Assembly (NCBI RefSeq): GCF_006658505.1 | Contig: NZ_VFUZ01000001.1 | Location: 186,001-250,000, forward strand | Reading direction: 5' to 3' | DNA length: 64,000 bases | DNA from: Mesorhizobium sp. B2-4-15 | GTDB lineage: Bacteria; Pseudomonadota; Alphaproteobacteria; Rhizobiales; Rhizobiaceae | Shown here: piece after piece, positions 7,725 through 17,068 of the stretch | Layout: each line of letters starts with the position of its first letter | Numbering within the stretch: position 1 is the stretch's first letter | Translations under genes and position numbers: made by a program | Notes under the pieces: generated by a model | Told to the model about the DNA's origin: nothing | Seen by the model: only the letters and a program-made list of their open reading frames with translations | Databases searched by the model: none

Positions 7725-7892
7725 TCAATTGCCGCGAAGGCGACGGTCGGCATACATGTCCGGCCAGCCGATGTCCTTGCGGATGTCGGCGGGAAGCGAG
7801 TTCATGAAGCGCTGCGTGCGGATCTCGTTGCGCATCGTGCGGACCTTGCCGACATAGTGCTGCATGCCGCGCAGAATGGTAAAACCGTTCAT
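7725..7892 (-). CDS. Small DUF1127-related protein
   Basis: A 55-residue protein: MNGFTILRGMQHYVGKVRTM and RFMNSLPADIRKDIGWPDMY. The C-terminal block resembles short DUF1127-like proteins (LPxxIRKDIGWPD). The SD GAGAGGAGAA on the minus strand fixes the ATG at 7892, so the longer upstream frame is not used. Operator copy 2 lies 43-66 bp upstream. The function is unknown; regulation shared with the 6550 gene is inferred from the operator. Confidence 0.75.
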   Translation of the reverse strand: MNGFTILRGMQHYVGKVRTMRNEIRTQRFMNSLPADIRKDIGWPDMYADRRLRGN

Positions 7893-7934
7893 GGCTATTC
7901 TCCTCTCTCTGACTGGAGGCAGTATCGCATACCC

Positions 7935-7958
7935 CTCCTGACAGCAGTCTGTCAGGAG
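7935..7958. promoter_or_regulatory. Palindromic operator, copy 2 (CTCCTGACA-N6-TGTCAGGAG)
   Basis: Perfect 9-bp arms around 6 bp, identical in core to copy 1. It sits in the 320-bp gap between the 7892 start (minus) and the dioxygenase at 8215 (plus). Nothing else was recognised in that gap. Confidence 0.6.
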
Positions 7959-8214
7959 CATGGCAGGGCGCAGAACGATGATCCGTTCGGCGTGTATCCT
8001 CACGGAAAGCGTTGTTTTTCGCTGCATGGCGCCATGCCGCCGCAACAGGTCCGACTGTCGCCAATTGTTCACCAGTAAGACACCAATCCAGACAACATTG
8101 TTCATCGTGTGATGACGGACTGTTGGGATAATCGGCCTTCAGCGAAGGGGCCGCACTTCTGATATGAAATGAGAAAATTGTTCCCCAAAAAATAGCTAAA
8201 AAAGGGAGGCGACC

Positions 8215-9168
8215 ATGAGCTTGCAACTGACGGGAATCCACCATCTGACCGCCATCACCGCCAATGCACCGGGCAATCTTCATTTCTACACCAAGGTGCT
8301 GGGCCTGCGGCTGGTCAAGAAGACGGTGAACCAGGACGATACCTCGGCCTACCACCTCTTCTATGCCGACGGCGAGGCAACGCCGGGCACCGACCTCACC
8401 TTCTTCGACTGGCCGGTTGGCCGCGAAAAGCGCGGCACCCACAGCATCGCGCGGACCAGCCTCCGGGTCGGCAGCCAGGAGAGTCTTGCCTGGTGGAAGC
8501 AGCATCTGGCCGGCGAAGGCGTCGTGACAGGGGAGATTGCCGATATAGGCGGCTACCCGTCACTGGATTTCGAAGATCCCGAAGGCCAGCGTCTGCGGCT
8601 TGTCAACGACGGCGGCGGGGGCGGTAGCCATCCCTGGGCGCAAAGCCCGGTGCCGGCCGAGCATCAGATTCGCGGGCTCGGGCCGATCGTCATCAGTGTC
8701 CCCGACATCACCAGCACCGAGGCGGTGCTGACCAAGGTGATGAACATGCGCGAAGTCCGCGACTATGCCTCGCCGGACGGCGAGGGCCAGGTCCACGTCT
8801 TCGAAATGGGCGCGGGCGGGCCGGCAGCGGAGCTTCATGTTGCCGTCCAGCCTGGCCTGGCGCCAGCGCGGCAAGGCGCCGGTGCGGTCCATCATGTTGC
8901 CTTCAGGGCGCCCGACCAGGAGACGCTGCATCAATGGACAGCGCGCCTGGCCGAATTCCGGCTGCCGTCGAGTGGCGAGGTCGAGCGCTATTACTTCCGC
9001 TCGCTCTATTTCCGCGAGCCGAACGGCGTCCTGTTCGAGATCGCGACAGACGGGCCGGGGTTCACCGCCGACGAGCCGCTGGAGACGCTGGGCGAAAGCC
9101 TTGCCCTGCCGCCTTTTCTCGAAGCAAAACGCGCTTCGATCGAGGCCGGCCTCAAGCCGCTGAGGTAG
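8215..9168 (+). CDS. Ring-cleaving dioxygenase, VOC/glyoxalase superfamily
   Basis: A 317-residue protein with two glyoxalase-fold modules. Metal ligands of the family are visible: the His of GIHHLTAI near residue 8-9, the His of VHHVAF in the second module and the Glu of NGVLFEIATDGPGF. The N-terminal block LHFYTKVLGLRLVKKTVNQD is typical of the PcpA/LinE/MhqO group that opens hydroquinone-type rings with Fe(II) and oxygen. SD GGGAGG before the ATG. A second member of the same family lies at 59469. An intrinsic terminator follows. Confidence 0.88.
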   Translation: MSLQLTGIHHLTAITANAPGNLHFYTKVLGLRLVKKTVNQDDTSAYHLFYADGEATPGTDLTFFDWPVGREKRGTHSIARTSLRVGSQESLAWWKQHLAGEGVVTGEIADIGGYPSLDFEDPEGQRLRLVNDGGGGGSHPWAQSPVPAEHQIRGLGPIVISVPDITSTEAVLTKVMNMREVRDYASPDGEGQVHVFEMGAGGPAAELHVAVQPGLAPARQGAGAVHHVAFRAPDQETLHQWTARLAEFRLPSSGEVERYYFRSLYFREPNGVLFEIATDGPGFTADEPLETLGESLALPPFLEAKRASIEAGLKPLR

Positions 9169-9187
9169 ATCGTTCCCCTGGGAGGCA

Positions 9188-9225
9188 GCGCCGCGTTCCG
9201 GTCCGGGACGCGGCGCCTGTTTGTT
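9188..9225 (+). terminator. Rho-independent terminator after the dioxygenase gene
   Basis: GCGCCGCGT (9188-9196) pairs with ACGCGGCGC (9208-9216), followed by CTGTTTGTTT. Confidence 0.8.
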
Positions 9226-9282
9226 TCTCAGAGATCGAAGAAGGCGCTTTGACAGTTGGCCGCGTTGCTGGTCAAAGGCGGC

Positions 9283-9444
9283 ATGACGAAACTCCTCGCC
9301 CTTGTCATTGTCGGTTTCATGGTGATCCAGCTCATCAAGCCGCTTGGCTGGCCCGGGCTCAAGCGACGCGGTGATTTCTGGAAGCTGGCGCTGCTCGCCA
9401 TGGCCGCGATCTCGCTGGCGGCCGTGCTCGGGCATTTGGCATAG
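9283..9444 (+). CDS. Small two-helix membrane protein
   Basis: A 53-residue protein with two hydrophobic segments, LLALVIVGFMVIQLI and WKLALLAMAAISLAAVLG, separated by GWPGLKRRGD. ATG 9283 follows AAAGGCGG. The hairpin topology places both ends on the same side of the inner membrane. The function is unknown, though this type is common in Rhizobiales genomes. It converges on the SGNH hydrolase gene. Confidence 0.7.
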   Translation: MTKLLALVIVGFMVIQLIKPLGWPGLKRRGDFWKLALLAMAAISLAAVLGHLA

Positions 9445-9471
9445 CCCTGGCAACCCACCTGCAGTCGGCGT

Positions 9472-10185
9472 TCAGTCACCAAGCACAGGGCCGGCAAGGT
9501 GTTCCGCCCAGGCCCTGTAGCCGGCTTCCGAGGCGTGAAAGCCGTCCGACGCAAAACCGGCTTCGGGATTGGTGATCGGCAGGCGCGGCGCCGGCATCGC
9601 GCCCCGCTCCAGGCAGAGGCGTTCGCCCATCCGGTTCATTGCGGTGGCGCGGATCTCCAGTATCTTGCCGAGCAGCGGCGGCATGGCCGGCGCCCGCGTG
9701 AACTCCAGCACCGGCGACCACACGACGCGCGCCTCCGGCCATTTGGCGCGCAACGCGTAGAGCAGGCCGCCGAACTCCCTCTTGAAGCGCGGCACCGAGT
9801 GGAAATTCTTGGTGTCGTTGGTGCCGATGGCAAGCACGATATGCGTCCACGGATCGGCCGACAGATTGGGCAGGACATGGTCGCGGATCTGGCCCGACGT
9901 CGCCGAATTGAAGCCGGCGGCGCGCCAGCGCACGGCGCCGCCCGTGCGCTGGGAGATCAGCGCGGCAAGTTGCGCGGCAAGCCCGTCTTCCGAATTGCCG
10001 ATGCCGACCGAGGCGGCGGAGGAATCGCCCAGCACCAGCAGCGAAATTGCCGGCGCGCTGCCTGCTATCTCATGCATGACCGGGCCCTGCGCCGGCAGCA
10101 TACGCGTAGTGCGGCGGCGCACGCCCAAGCCCTGCCAGACATAGACGGGGAAGGCGAGCCAGGTGAGAAGGGCCGGGAAACGCAT
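9472..10185 (-). CDS. SGNH/GDSL-family hydrolase
   Basis: A 237-residue protein with an N-terminal membrane anchor (RFPALLTWLAFPVYVWQGLG) and an SGNH hydrolase domain. Block I is LLVLGDSSAASVG with the serine nucleophile. Block III is HIVLAIGTNDTKN. Block V is ASDGFHASEAGYRAWA with the catalytic Asp and His. Likely a periplasm-facing esterase or lipase; the substrate is unknown. ATG 10185 is chosen over a TTG at 10200 because the membrane segment follows it directly. Confidence 0.87.
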   Translation of the reverse strand: MRFPALLTWLAFPVYVWQGLGVRRRTTRMLPAQGPVMHEIAGSAPAISLLVLGDSSAASVGIGNSEDGLAAQLAALISQRTGGAVRWRAAGFNSATSGQIRDHVLPNLSADPWTHIVLAIGTNDTKNFHSVPRFKREFGGLLYALRAKWPEARVVWSPVLEFTRAPAMPPLLGKILEIRATAMNRMGERLCLERGAMPAPRLPITNPEAGFASDGFHASEAGYRAWAEHLAGPVLGD

Positions 10186-10247
10186 GGCAATACCGTGCAA
10201 CGATCCGCGTCAGCCTTAGCGCAAGTTTCGGCCGAGGTGAACGATCT

Positions 10248-10988
10248 TCAGTCGCAGCAGCCCGGTTGCGCCGGCTGACGGTCTTGATATTCGTCATGCA
10301 GGCGGACCCAGTCCATCAGGCCATGATAGGGACCAGTTTCGTTGCGCCCCTTCGGCGTCATGTCGAGATAGGCATAGGTGCCGATCAGCGCCTCGCCGCC
10401 GCGGGCACGCGACAGGAAGGTGAGGAAGATATCGCCATTCTCATCCCTGTGGAAGACGCTGGTGCCCGGAAGCTCCTTCGAGGTCCGGGGACGAGTCTCG
10501 AAATTGTAGGTGGTGTCGCCGGTGGCGATCTGCCTGTCGGTGAAGGAAACCTGCATGTCGAAATTGAAATCCGACGCATAGGAGGACACCCAATCGAATT
10601 TCCAGCCCATGCGCTGCTTGTAAGGCAGGAGTTCTGCCAGGGGCGCGCGCGAGACCACGACCAGCGACACGTCGTGATGCCTCAGATGCAGATTGGCGCT
10701 GTCGATATGATCCGCAAGGAAGGAGCAACCCTCGCAATGATTGACGCAGCCTGGCCCGAACATGAAGTGGTAGACGATCAGCTGACTGCTGGCGCCAAAC
10801 AGGTCGGCCAGTTTCTTCGGCCCTTGCGCGGTCTCGAAAACATAGTCCTTCCTGATCTTCAACCACGGCAATTCACGCCGCTCGGCCGCGATGCGCTCGC
10901 GCAACCGCGTCAGTTCCTTCTCGCGGATCAAATGGGCCTTGTGCGCCTGGAACCAGTCTTCGCGTGAAACGACCTTGTTGCGATGCAT
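10248..10988 (-). CDS. DUF899 family thioredoxin-like protein
   Basis: A 246-residue protein beginning MHRNKVVSREDWFQAHKAHL. DUF899 hallmarks are the LREKEL-like segment, LIVYHFMFGPG, and the cysteine cluster CVNHCEGCSF in a thioredoxin-like fold. It ends with a PGCCD tail. The redox partner and substrate are unknown. ATG 10988 is used because the family start (VVSREEW) follows at once. The frame upstream of it is not conserved. Confidence 0.87.
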   Translation of the reverse strand: MHRNKVVSREDWFQAHKAHLIREKELTRLRERIAAERRELPWLKIRKDYVFETAQGPKKLADLFGASSQLIVYHFMFGPGCVNHCEGCSFLADHIDSANLHLRHHDVSLVVVSRAPLAELLPYKQRMGWKFDWVSSYASDFNFDMQVSFTDRQIATGDTTYNFETRPRTSKELPGTSVFHRDENGDIFLTFLSRARGGEALIGTYAYLDMTPKGRNETGPYHGLMDWVRLHDEYQDRQPAQPGCCD

Positions 10989-11104
10989 GAACCTCTCCCT
11001 GTCTGCACCCCAAGGACGTTCGGGATGGGCGCAAACCGACATCGCCGCCAGTGACGCCTTGAGGAAATAGGAATGGGGAGACCTTGGCCCAAGTCCGACA
11101 GCCA

Positions 11105-11136
11105 CAAACAAAAACCCGGGCACGTCGGCCCGGGTT
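11105..11136 (-). terminator. Rho-independent terminator of the aldolase gene
   Basis: Read on the minus strand: AACCCGGGC-CGACGT-GCCCGGGTT followed by TTTGTTTG, 25 bp after the aldolase stop. Confidence 0.9.
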
Positions 11137-11160
11137 CGCAGCAGGACGGACGAATTGCGA

Positions 11161-12186
11161 TCAGGCGGCGCTTTCCAGCGTTGGCTTCCATTTTCCCAAT
11201 GCCGCAAGATGGTTCATGTGGGCGCGATGGGTAAAGGCGGCCTGGCCGGCGGCGACGTTCGAGGCCTTGCCGCTCCATGCCTTCTGCGGGGCGGCCTGCA
11301 GTGCGCGGCCGTAGGAGAAGGTCAGCTTCCACGGATGCGGGCCGATGGCATTGATGGCGTTGAGGTTGGCGGTCGCTTCCTCGTCCTCCTGGCCGCCGGA
11401 GAGGAAGGCGATGCCCGGCACCGCCACCGGTACCGTCTCGCGGAACAGTTTTATCGTCTTTTCAGCAATTTCCTCGGGGCTGTTCGTCTTGCCCGACTTC
11501 TTACCCGCGATGACCATGTTCGGCTTCAGGATGGAGCCTTCGAGCACGACGCGCGCCGCGTAGAGCTCGTCATAAAGCTTCATCAGTGTGGCCTTCGAGA
11601 CCTCGTAGCAGGTGTCGATGTCGTGGGCACCGTCCATCAGCACTTCCGGCTCGACGATCGGCACGATGCCGGCTTCCTGGCACAGGGCGGCATAGCGGGC
11701 GAGCGCATGGGTGTTCGAGGCGATCGAATTGACCGAAGGCACGCCCTTGGCCGTGTCGATGTCGATCACCGCGCGCCATTTGGCGAAACGGGCGCCGAGC
11801 TTGTAATAGTCGGCAAGCCGTTCGCGCAGGCCATCGAGGCCTTCGGTGATGGTGTCGCCGGGAAAGCGGGCGAGGGGTTTGGCGCCGGCATCGACCTTGA
11901 TGCCGGGAATGGCGCCGGCCGCCTTGATGATATCGACCAGCGGCGTGCCGTCGGCCGCCTTCTGGCGGATGGTCTCGTCATAGAGGATGACGCCAGAGAT
12001 ATACCTGGTCATCGCGTTGGAGGCGCGGAACATCATCTCGCGGTAATCGCGGCGGCTGTCGGCGGTCGATTCGACGCCGATGACATCGAAGCGCTTCTTG
12101 ATGGTGCCAGAACTCTCATCGGCGGCCAGCAGGCCCTTGCCGTTGGCCACCATCGCGGCGGCAATGTCTTCGAGACGTTCGCTCAT
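11161..12186 (-). CDS. fbaB: Fructose-bisphosphate aldolase, class I
   Basis: A 341-residue class I aldolase, which cleaves fructose-1,6-bisphosphate to two triose phosphates through a lysine Schiff base. Visible motifs: GKGLLAADESSGTIKKRFD near the N-terminus, PIVEPEVLMDG, and the active-site region LEGSILKPNMV with the Schiff-base lysine. The C-terminal part includes GIAFLSGGQEDEEAT and FSYGRALQ. It lies downstream of pgk on the same strand, and gap and tkt follow further up, forming the lower glycolysis/Calvin-type cluster typical of Rhizobiales. Confidence 0.96.
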   Translation of the reverse strand: MSERLEDIAAAMVANGKGLLAADESSGTIKKRFDVIGVESTADSRRDYREMMFRASNAMTRYISGVILYDETIRQKAADGTPLVDIIKAAGAIPGIKVDAGAKPLARFPGDTITEGLDGLRERLADYYKLGARFAKWRAVIDIDTAKGVPSVNSIASNTHALARYAALCQEAGIVPIVEPEVLMDGAHDIDTCYEVSKATLMKLYDELYAARVVLEGSILKPNMVIAGKKSGKTNSPEEIAEKTIKLFRETVPVAVPGIAFLSGGQEDEEATANLNAINAIGPHPWKLTFSYGRALQAAPQKAWSGKASNVAAGQAAFTHRAHMNHLAALGKWKPTLESAA

Positions 12187-12373
12187 TCTGCTTCTCCTGA
12201 AGGGGTTCGTTCCGCGCTTAACGGAAGTCTACCGCCAAAGGAATGGCGTCGGAAAGCTCGAATCGATTGAAAGTCTCAGGCGCCCTCGTTTGCTCCCGGC
12301 GAGTCGGTTATTTGCTGGTTCCGGGCGCATTTCCGCGGCGCAAGGCATTTCTGCCTGGTGCAAAATGTTCTTG

Positions 12374-12467
12374 CGTGGTCCATCGCCTCGTGGAAACGCT
12401 GAACCACTCAATTTCTATGTCTTGACGCAATTCCGAACGGAAAACCGTTTCACACTTTTCCCGGAAG
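12374..12467 (+). repeat. RIME-like intergenic repeat, copy 2
   Basis: GCGTGGTCCATCGCCTCGTG ... GCTGAACCACTC, then GCAATTCCGAACGGAAAACC and TTCACACTTTTCCCGGAA. The copy ends within 2 bp of the pgk stop codon on the opposite strand. Confidence 0.65.
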
Positions 12468-12468
12468 C

Positions 12469-13665
12469 CTACCGCTTCAGCACGTCGACGCCGGGCAAAG
12501 GCTTGCCTTCCATCCATTCCAGGAAGGCACCGCCGGCGGTCGAGACATAGGTGAAGTCGTCGGCGACGCCAGCGTGGTTGAGCGCTGCCACCGTATCGCC
12601 GCCACCGGCGACGGACACCAGCTTGCCGGCCTTGGTGCGCGCCGCCGCGTGCTTGGCCGCGGCCACCGTCGCGTGGTCGAAGGGCTCGATTTCGAAGGCA
12701 CCGAGCGGGCCGTTCCAGACCAGCGTCGCCGCGCGGTCGATCCATTCGCCGATCGTCGTCACGGTTTTTGCGCCGACATCCAGGATCATGCCGTCCGCCG
12801 GCACGTCCGAGATGGCGACGGTCTCGCAGGCGGCACCCGCCTTGAACTCCTTGGCGACGACGCCATCGACCGGGAGGATGATGGCGCAGCCTGCCTCGGC
12901 CGCCTCGATCATGATCTGCTTGGCGGTTGGTGCCAGATCATGCTCACACAGCGACTTGCCGACATCGGTGCCGCGCGCGGCGAGGAAGGTGTTGGCCATG
13001 CCGCCGCCGATGACCAGCGCGTCGACCTTCTTCACCAGGTTCATCAACAGGTCGATCTTGGTCGAGACCTTGGCGCCGCCGACGATGGCGACGACCGGCC
13101 GGACCGGATTGCCCAGGCCCTTCTCCAGCGCCTCGAGTTCGGCCTGCATGGTGCGGCCGGCAAAGGCCGGCAACAGGCGCGCCAGCCCTTCGGTGGAAGA
13201 GTGGGCGCGGTGGGCCGCCGAGAAGGCGTCGTTGACGAAGATATCGCCATTGGCGGCGAGCCGATCGGTGAAGGCGTGGTCGTTTTTCTCCTCGGCCTTA
13301 TGGAAGCGGGTGTTTTCGAGCAGCAGCACGTCGCCCTTGTTCATGGCGGCAACGGCGCTGCCTGCCGTGTCGCCGACGCAATCGCTGGCGAAGCCCACTG
13401 GGCGCCCAAGCACTTCAGCCGTGGCTTTTGCAATCGGCTCCAGCGAGAATTCGCGCGAGGGGCCATCCTTGGGGCGGCCGAAATGGGCGAGCAGGATGAC
13501 CTTGGCGCCCTTGCTGGACAGTTCGGCGATGGTCGGCGCGATACGCTCGATGCGCGTGGCGTCGGTGACCTTGCCGTCGGCGACGGGAACGTTGAGGTCG
13601 ACGCGCACCAGCACGCGCTTGCCGCTGATGTTGCCGATATCGTCCAGTGTCTTGAAGGCAGCCAT
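12469..13665 (-). CDS. pgk: Phosphoglycerate kinase
   Basis: A 398-residue enzyme of normal length, making ATP from 1,3-bisphosphoglycerate. The N-terminal substrate domain has [12 protein letters not shown] and [10 protein letters not shown]. The C-terminal nucleotide domain has [22 protein letters not shown] and [15 protein letters not shown] 13665 begins [19 protein letters not shown] as in rhizobial homologues. A frame extending to 13722 is not conserved. A RIME-like repeat abuts the 3' end. Confidence 0.97.
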   Translation of the reverse strand: MAAFKTLDDIGNISGKRVLVRVDLNVPVADGKVTDATRIERIAPTIAELSSKGAKVILLAHFGRPKDGPSREFSLEPIAKATAEVLGRPVGFASDCVGDTAGSAVAAMNKGDVLLLENTRFHKAEEKNDHAFTDRLAANGDIFVNDAFSAAHRAHSSTEGLARLLPAFAGRTMQAELEALEKGLGNPVRPVVAIVGGAKVSTKIDLLMNLVKKVDALVIGGGMANTFLAARGTDVGKSLCEHDLAPTAKQIMIEAAEAGCAIILPVDGVVAKEFKAGAACETVAISDVPADGMILDVGAKTVTTIGEWIDRAATLVWNGPLGAFEIEPFDHATVAAAKHAAARTKAGKLVSVAGGGDTVAALNHAGVADDFTYVSTAGGAFLEWMEGKPLPGVDVLKR

Positions 13666-13821
13666 GCCGGTCCCTTTCCTTGGAAATCGCCGGGACCATA
13701 CCCCGCATCGGCGGCGATGCAAGGCTTTGACAGGGCGGAGCGCGAAATTTTGAGGCCGGCGTGGACATAGTCCGTGAAGACCGCCTCAGGGCGGACGGCG
13801 GCGGAGAAACGAGCGCCGTCG

Positions 13822-15705
13822 TCAGTTCCCGGTCGTCGCCTTTTCAACCGGTGGCTCGGCGGCGTCGTCAGTCCGTGCCGGCGCTGCCCGCGTCTGCGCC
13901 GGCTTGCGCCAGTTGCGGATAAAGGCGCTCAAACGGTCGCCCATCTCGCCGGCGCTGAGGAAGACCGGCACCCGCGCCACCGGCGCGGTCGGCTCAAAGG
14001 AAAGGCCAAGGCCCGTGATCCTGCCCTTGTCGTCGACATCCCTGACGATCAGCTCGATTGGACCGAGCAGCACGCGGTCGGCATATTCGGCATGGCCGCC
14101 GAGCCGCGCCGTGACGAGCGCGCCGACGGTGAGCTTCTGCTCCGCCTCGGTCAGGCCCGGCGTGTAGGCGGCTTCCAGTTCGGCGGCGGAGCGCGCCGGG
14201 TCGACGGCGAAGGCGCCAAAGAAATCGGCATCCTCGGGATCGACCACGGCCCGGCTGGCGAACAGCTTGTCGAGCAGGCGAGGATAGCGGTCCGGCACGA
14301 AGATGTAGACCTGATCGCCGGCGGCCAGCCGCCCCATGTCCTGGAAACGCATCGACCGGCCGTCACGCAGGACCAGCGAGGGACGGGCCCAGCGCGGAAT
14401 GCGTTCGCCGCGCGCCACCGGACTGCCTTGAGCCACGCGATAGGCGAGAAGCTCGTGATGGGCGGAACCGGGAAGCTCCAGTTCGACCTTGTCCAGTGGC
14501 CCGAGCCGCGCCGGCACGATGAGGCCGAGCCGGCGCGCCAGCGGGCCAACGGTCCAGCCCTGGATGACCAGCGAAACCAGGACGATCATGAAGGCGGCGT
14601 TGAAGATGGTGCGGCCGTTCTCCAGCCCACCGAGCAGCGGGGTGATGGCGAGCAGGATCGAGACGGCGCCGCGCAGGCCGACCCAGGAGACGAAGGCGAC
14701 TTCGGGGCGCGGCAGGCGGAACGGGATCAAGCAGAGCCAGACCGCGACCGGTCTCGCCACGAACATCAGGAACAGGCCGAGCAGCACCGCCGGCACCATG
14801 ATCGCCGGAAATTGCGAGGGCGTCGCGAACAGGCCGAGGATCAGGAACATGATGATCTGGGCCAGCCACGACATGCCGTCCTGGAAGCGCTTCAGGATGG
14901 TGACGGCGCGGATGTCGGAATTGCCTGATATGAGGCCGGCGAGATAGACCGCCAGGAAGCCCGAGCCGCCGATCGCGCCGGCGGCGGCGAAGACCATCAG
15001 CGACAGGGTCAGCACGAAGATCGGCAGCAGGCCATGATCGAGATTGAGCCGGTCGACGAGGCGCACGATGGCAAGGCCGCCCAGCACGCCGACAAGGGCG
15101 CCGAGACCCATATTGATGACGAAGCCGAGGATCAGGTTGGTGACCAGGACATTGGCTTCGGGGTTCGCATGCGCGGCGATGATCTCGACCAGCGTGATGG
15201 TCAGGAAGATGGCGATCGGGTCATTGGTGCCGGACTCCACCTCGAGCGTGGAGCGCACGCGCTCGCGCAGATTGATCTCGCCGGCGCGCAGCAGGAAGAA
15301 CACCGCCGCGGCGTCGGTCGAGGCGACGGCGGCGCCGAGCAGGAAGGATTCCAGCCAGGAGAGGTTGAGCATGTAGCGGGCGGCGGCTCCGAACAGGCCC
15401 GTGGTCAGCACCACGCCGACCGTGGCCAATGACAGGGCCGGCCCCGCGGCCTGCCGCAAGGCGTTGAGCGGCGTGCCGAAGCCGGAATCGAACAGGATGA
15501 TGGCCAGCGCCAGTGAGCCGGCAAAATAGGCGACACGGGCATTGTCGAATTCGATGCCGAGGCCGTCGGTTCCGGTGGCGAGCCCGATGCAGAGAAACAG
15601 AAGGAGGAGGGGGGCGCCGAAGCGGAAGGCGATCAGGCTCGAAAACGCGGCGGCGACAACGAGCGCCGTGCCGACCAGCGTAACGAGATAGATCGCGTGC
15701 TCCAT
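13822..15705 (-). CDS. K+/H+ antiporter, NhaP2/CvrA type
   Basis: A 627-residue transporter. About 12-13 membrane segments fill residues 1-395 (CPA1 exchanger fold), including LESFLLGAAVASTDAAAVFF and ESGTNDPIAIFLTI with the conserved acidic ND pair. A regulatory C-terminal half follows, with a TrkA_C/RCK_C-like module (MGRLAAGDQVYIFVPD) and a CorC/HlyC-like module (LTVGALVTARLGG). It exports K+ against H+ in the inner membrane. It interrupts the glycolytic cluster between pgk and gap. The last ~25 residues are low complexity. Confidence 0.9.
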   Translation of the reverse strand: MEHAIYLVTLVGTALVVAAAFSSLIAFRFGAPLLLLFLCIGLATGTDGLGIEFDNARVAYFAGSLALAIILFDSGFGTPLNALRQAAGPALSLATVGVVLTTGLFGAAARYMLNLSWLESFLLGAAVASTDAAAVFFLLRAGEINLRERVRSTLEVESGTNDPIAIFLTITLVEIIAAHANPEANVLVTNLILGFVINMGLGALVGVLGGLAIVRLVDRLNLDHGLLPIFVLTLSLMVFAAAGAIGGSGFLAVYLAGLISGNSDIRAVTILKRFQDGMSWLAQIIMFLILGLFATPSQFPAIMVPAVLLGLFLMFVARPVAVWLCLIPFRLPRPEVAFVSWVGLRGAVSILLAITPLLGGLENGRTIFNAAFMIVLVSLVIQGWTVGPLARRLGLIVPARLGPLDKVELELPGSAHHELLAYRVAQGSPVARGERIPRWARPSLVLRDGRSMRFQDMGRLAAGDQVYIFVPDRYPRLLDKLFASRAVVDPEDADFFGAFAVDPARSAAELEAAYTPGLTEAEQKLTVGALVTARLGGHAEYADRVLLGPIELIVRDVDDKGRITGLGLSFEPTAPVARVPVFLSAGEMGDRLSAFIRNWRKPAQTRAAPARTDDAAEPPVEKATTGN

Positions 15706-15844
15706 CCGTGATTTGCCCCTCGAATTCCTCTGCTTTCTCGCTTTACGGGAGAGTGGGGCGAAGGCATGGCCAGTGCAAGGCGGGCGGATGGTTTTTTGCC
15801 CAATGCCGCTGATTTTCGACGGTTCTGGAGTTGTTGCTTCGGCA

Positions 15845-15876
15845 AACGAAAACGCCCGGCCGAAGCCGGGCGTTTC
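15845..15876 (-). terminator. Rho-independent terminator of gap
   Basis: Minus strand: AACGCCCGGC-TTCG-GCCGGGCGTT followed by TTCGTTT. Perfect 10-bp stem with a TTCG loop, 26 bp after the gap stop. Confidence 0.92.
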
Positions 15877-15901
15877 TGATCTGTCGAAGACTGGCCTGCG
15901 A

Positions 15902-16912
15902 TCAGGCGATGGTCTTGCCGAAAGCGACGGCGGTATCGGACATGCGGTTGGAGAAGCCCCACTCGTTGTCGTACCACGACAGCACGGAGACGAAGTTGCC
16001 GTCCATCACCTTGGTCTGGTCGAGCGCCATGATCGAGGAATGCGGATCGTGGTTGAAGTCGATCGAGACGTTCGGATGATGGGTGACCGACAGCACGCCC
16101 TTCAGCTTGCCGTTCGAGGCGGCGATGACCGCGTCGTTGATTTCCTGCACCGTGGTCGGTCGCTTGGCGATGAACTTGAAATCGACGACCGAGACGTTCG
16201 GGGTCGGCACGCGGATCGAGATACCGTCGAGCTTGCCCTTGAGGTCGGGGAGCACAAGGCCGATCGCCTTGGCGGCGCCGGTCGAGGTCGGGATCTGCGA
16301 AAGGGCCGCGGCGCGGGCGCGGTAGAGATCCTTGTGCATGGTGTCCAGCGTCGGCTGATCGCCGGTGTAGGAGTGGATCGTCGTCATCATGCCTTTTTCG
16401 ATGCCGACCGTCTCGTGCAGCACGGCCGCCAGCGGCGCAAGGCAGTTGGTGGTGCAGGACGCGTTCGAGATGACGATATGGTCCTTGGTCAGCTTGTCGT
16501 GGTTGATGCCGTAGACGACGGTGAGGTCGGCACCTTCGGCGGGAGCCGAAACGAGGACGCGCTTGGCGCCGGCGGTCAGGTGCGCGGCGGCCTTGTCGCG
16601 GGCGGTGAAGATACCGGTGCATTCGAGCGCGATGTCGACGCCCAGTTCCTTCCACGGCAGCTGCGTCGGATCCTTGATCGCGGTGACCTTGAACTTCTCC
16701 TTGCCGACCGTGATCTGGTCGCCGGAAACGGACACTTCATGGGGAAAGCGGCCATGCACGCTGTCAAAGCGCAAGAGATGCGCATTGGTCTCGACCGGGC
16801 CAAGATCATTGACGGCGACGACCTCGATGTCCTTGCGGCCGGATTCATGGATGGCGCGCAGGATATTGCGGCCGATGCGGCCGAATCCGTTGATGGCAAC
16901 TCTGACAGTCAT
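15902..16912 (-). CDS. gap: Glyceraldehyde-3-phosphate dehydrogenase, type I
   Basis: A 336-residue GAPDH. The NAD-binding start is [16 protein letters not shown]. The catalytic cysteine is C153 in [15 protein letters not shown]. The C-terminal part has [13 protein letters not shown]. It oxidises glyceraldehyde-3-phosphate with NAD(P)+ in the cytoplasm. It is transcribed after tkt on the same strand with a 156-bp gap and ends in a strong terminator, so it may be a separate or shared unit. Confidence 0.97.
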   Translation of the reverse strand: MTVRVAINGFGRIGRNILRAIHESGRKDIEVVAVNDLGPVETNAHLLRFDSVHGRFPHEVSVSGDQITVGKEKFKVTAIKDPTQLPWKELGVDIALECTGIFTARDKAAAHLTAGAKRVLVSAPAEGADLTVVYGINHDKLTKDHIVISNASCTTNCLAPLAAVLHETVGIEKGMMTTIHSYTGDQPTLDTMHKDLYRARAAALSQIPTSTGAAKAIGLVLPDLKGKLDGISIRVPTPNVSVVDFKFIAKRPTTVQEINDAVIAASNGKLKGVLSVTHHPNVSIDFNHDPHSSIMALDQTKVMDGNFVSVLSWYDNEWGFSNRMSDTAVAFGKTIA

Positions 16913-17068
16913 TTTTCTCTCCCGGGGAGCTGGAGGGCGGACAATTGGTCCGCAGCTTCATAGCGGCGGACGGGCAAAGAATCCAGCCGCAGCGGCATGG
17001 ATTTAAATCGATTAGGTTGGTCCAGGCCCGCGAAATCGCCTCAGGCGACCTCGCGGTGGGACCAAGCC

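Noticed and set aside
13822-15432. Long plus-strand open frames opposite the K+/H+ antiporter
   Set aside because: They are rich in Arg, Asp, Gly and Gln with no motif, and mirror the codon bias of the minus-strand gene, which has clear transporter features.
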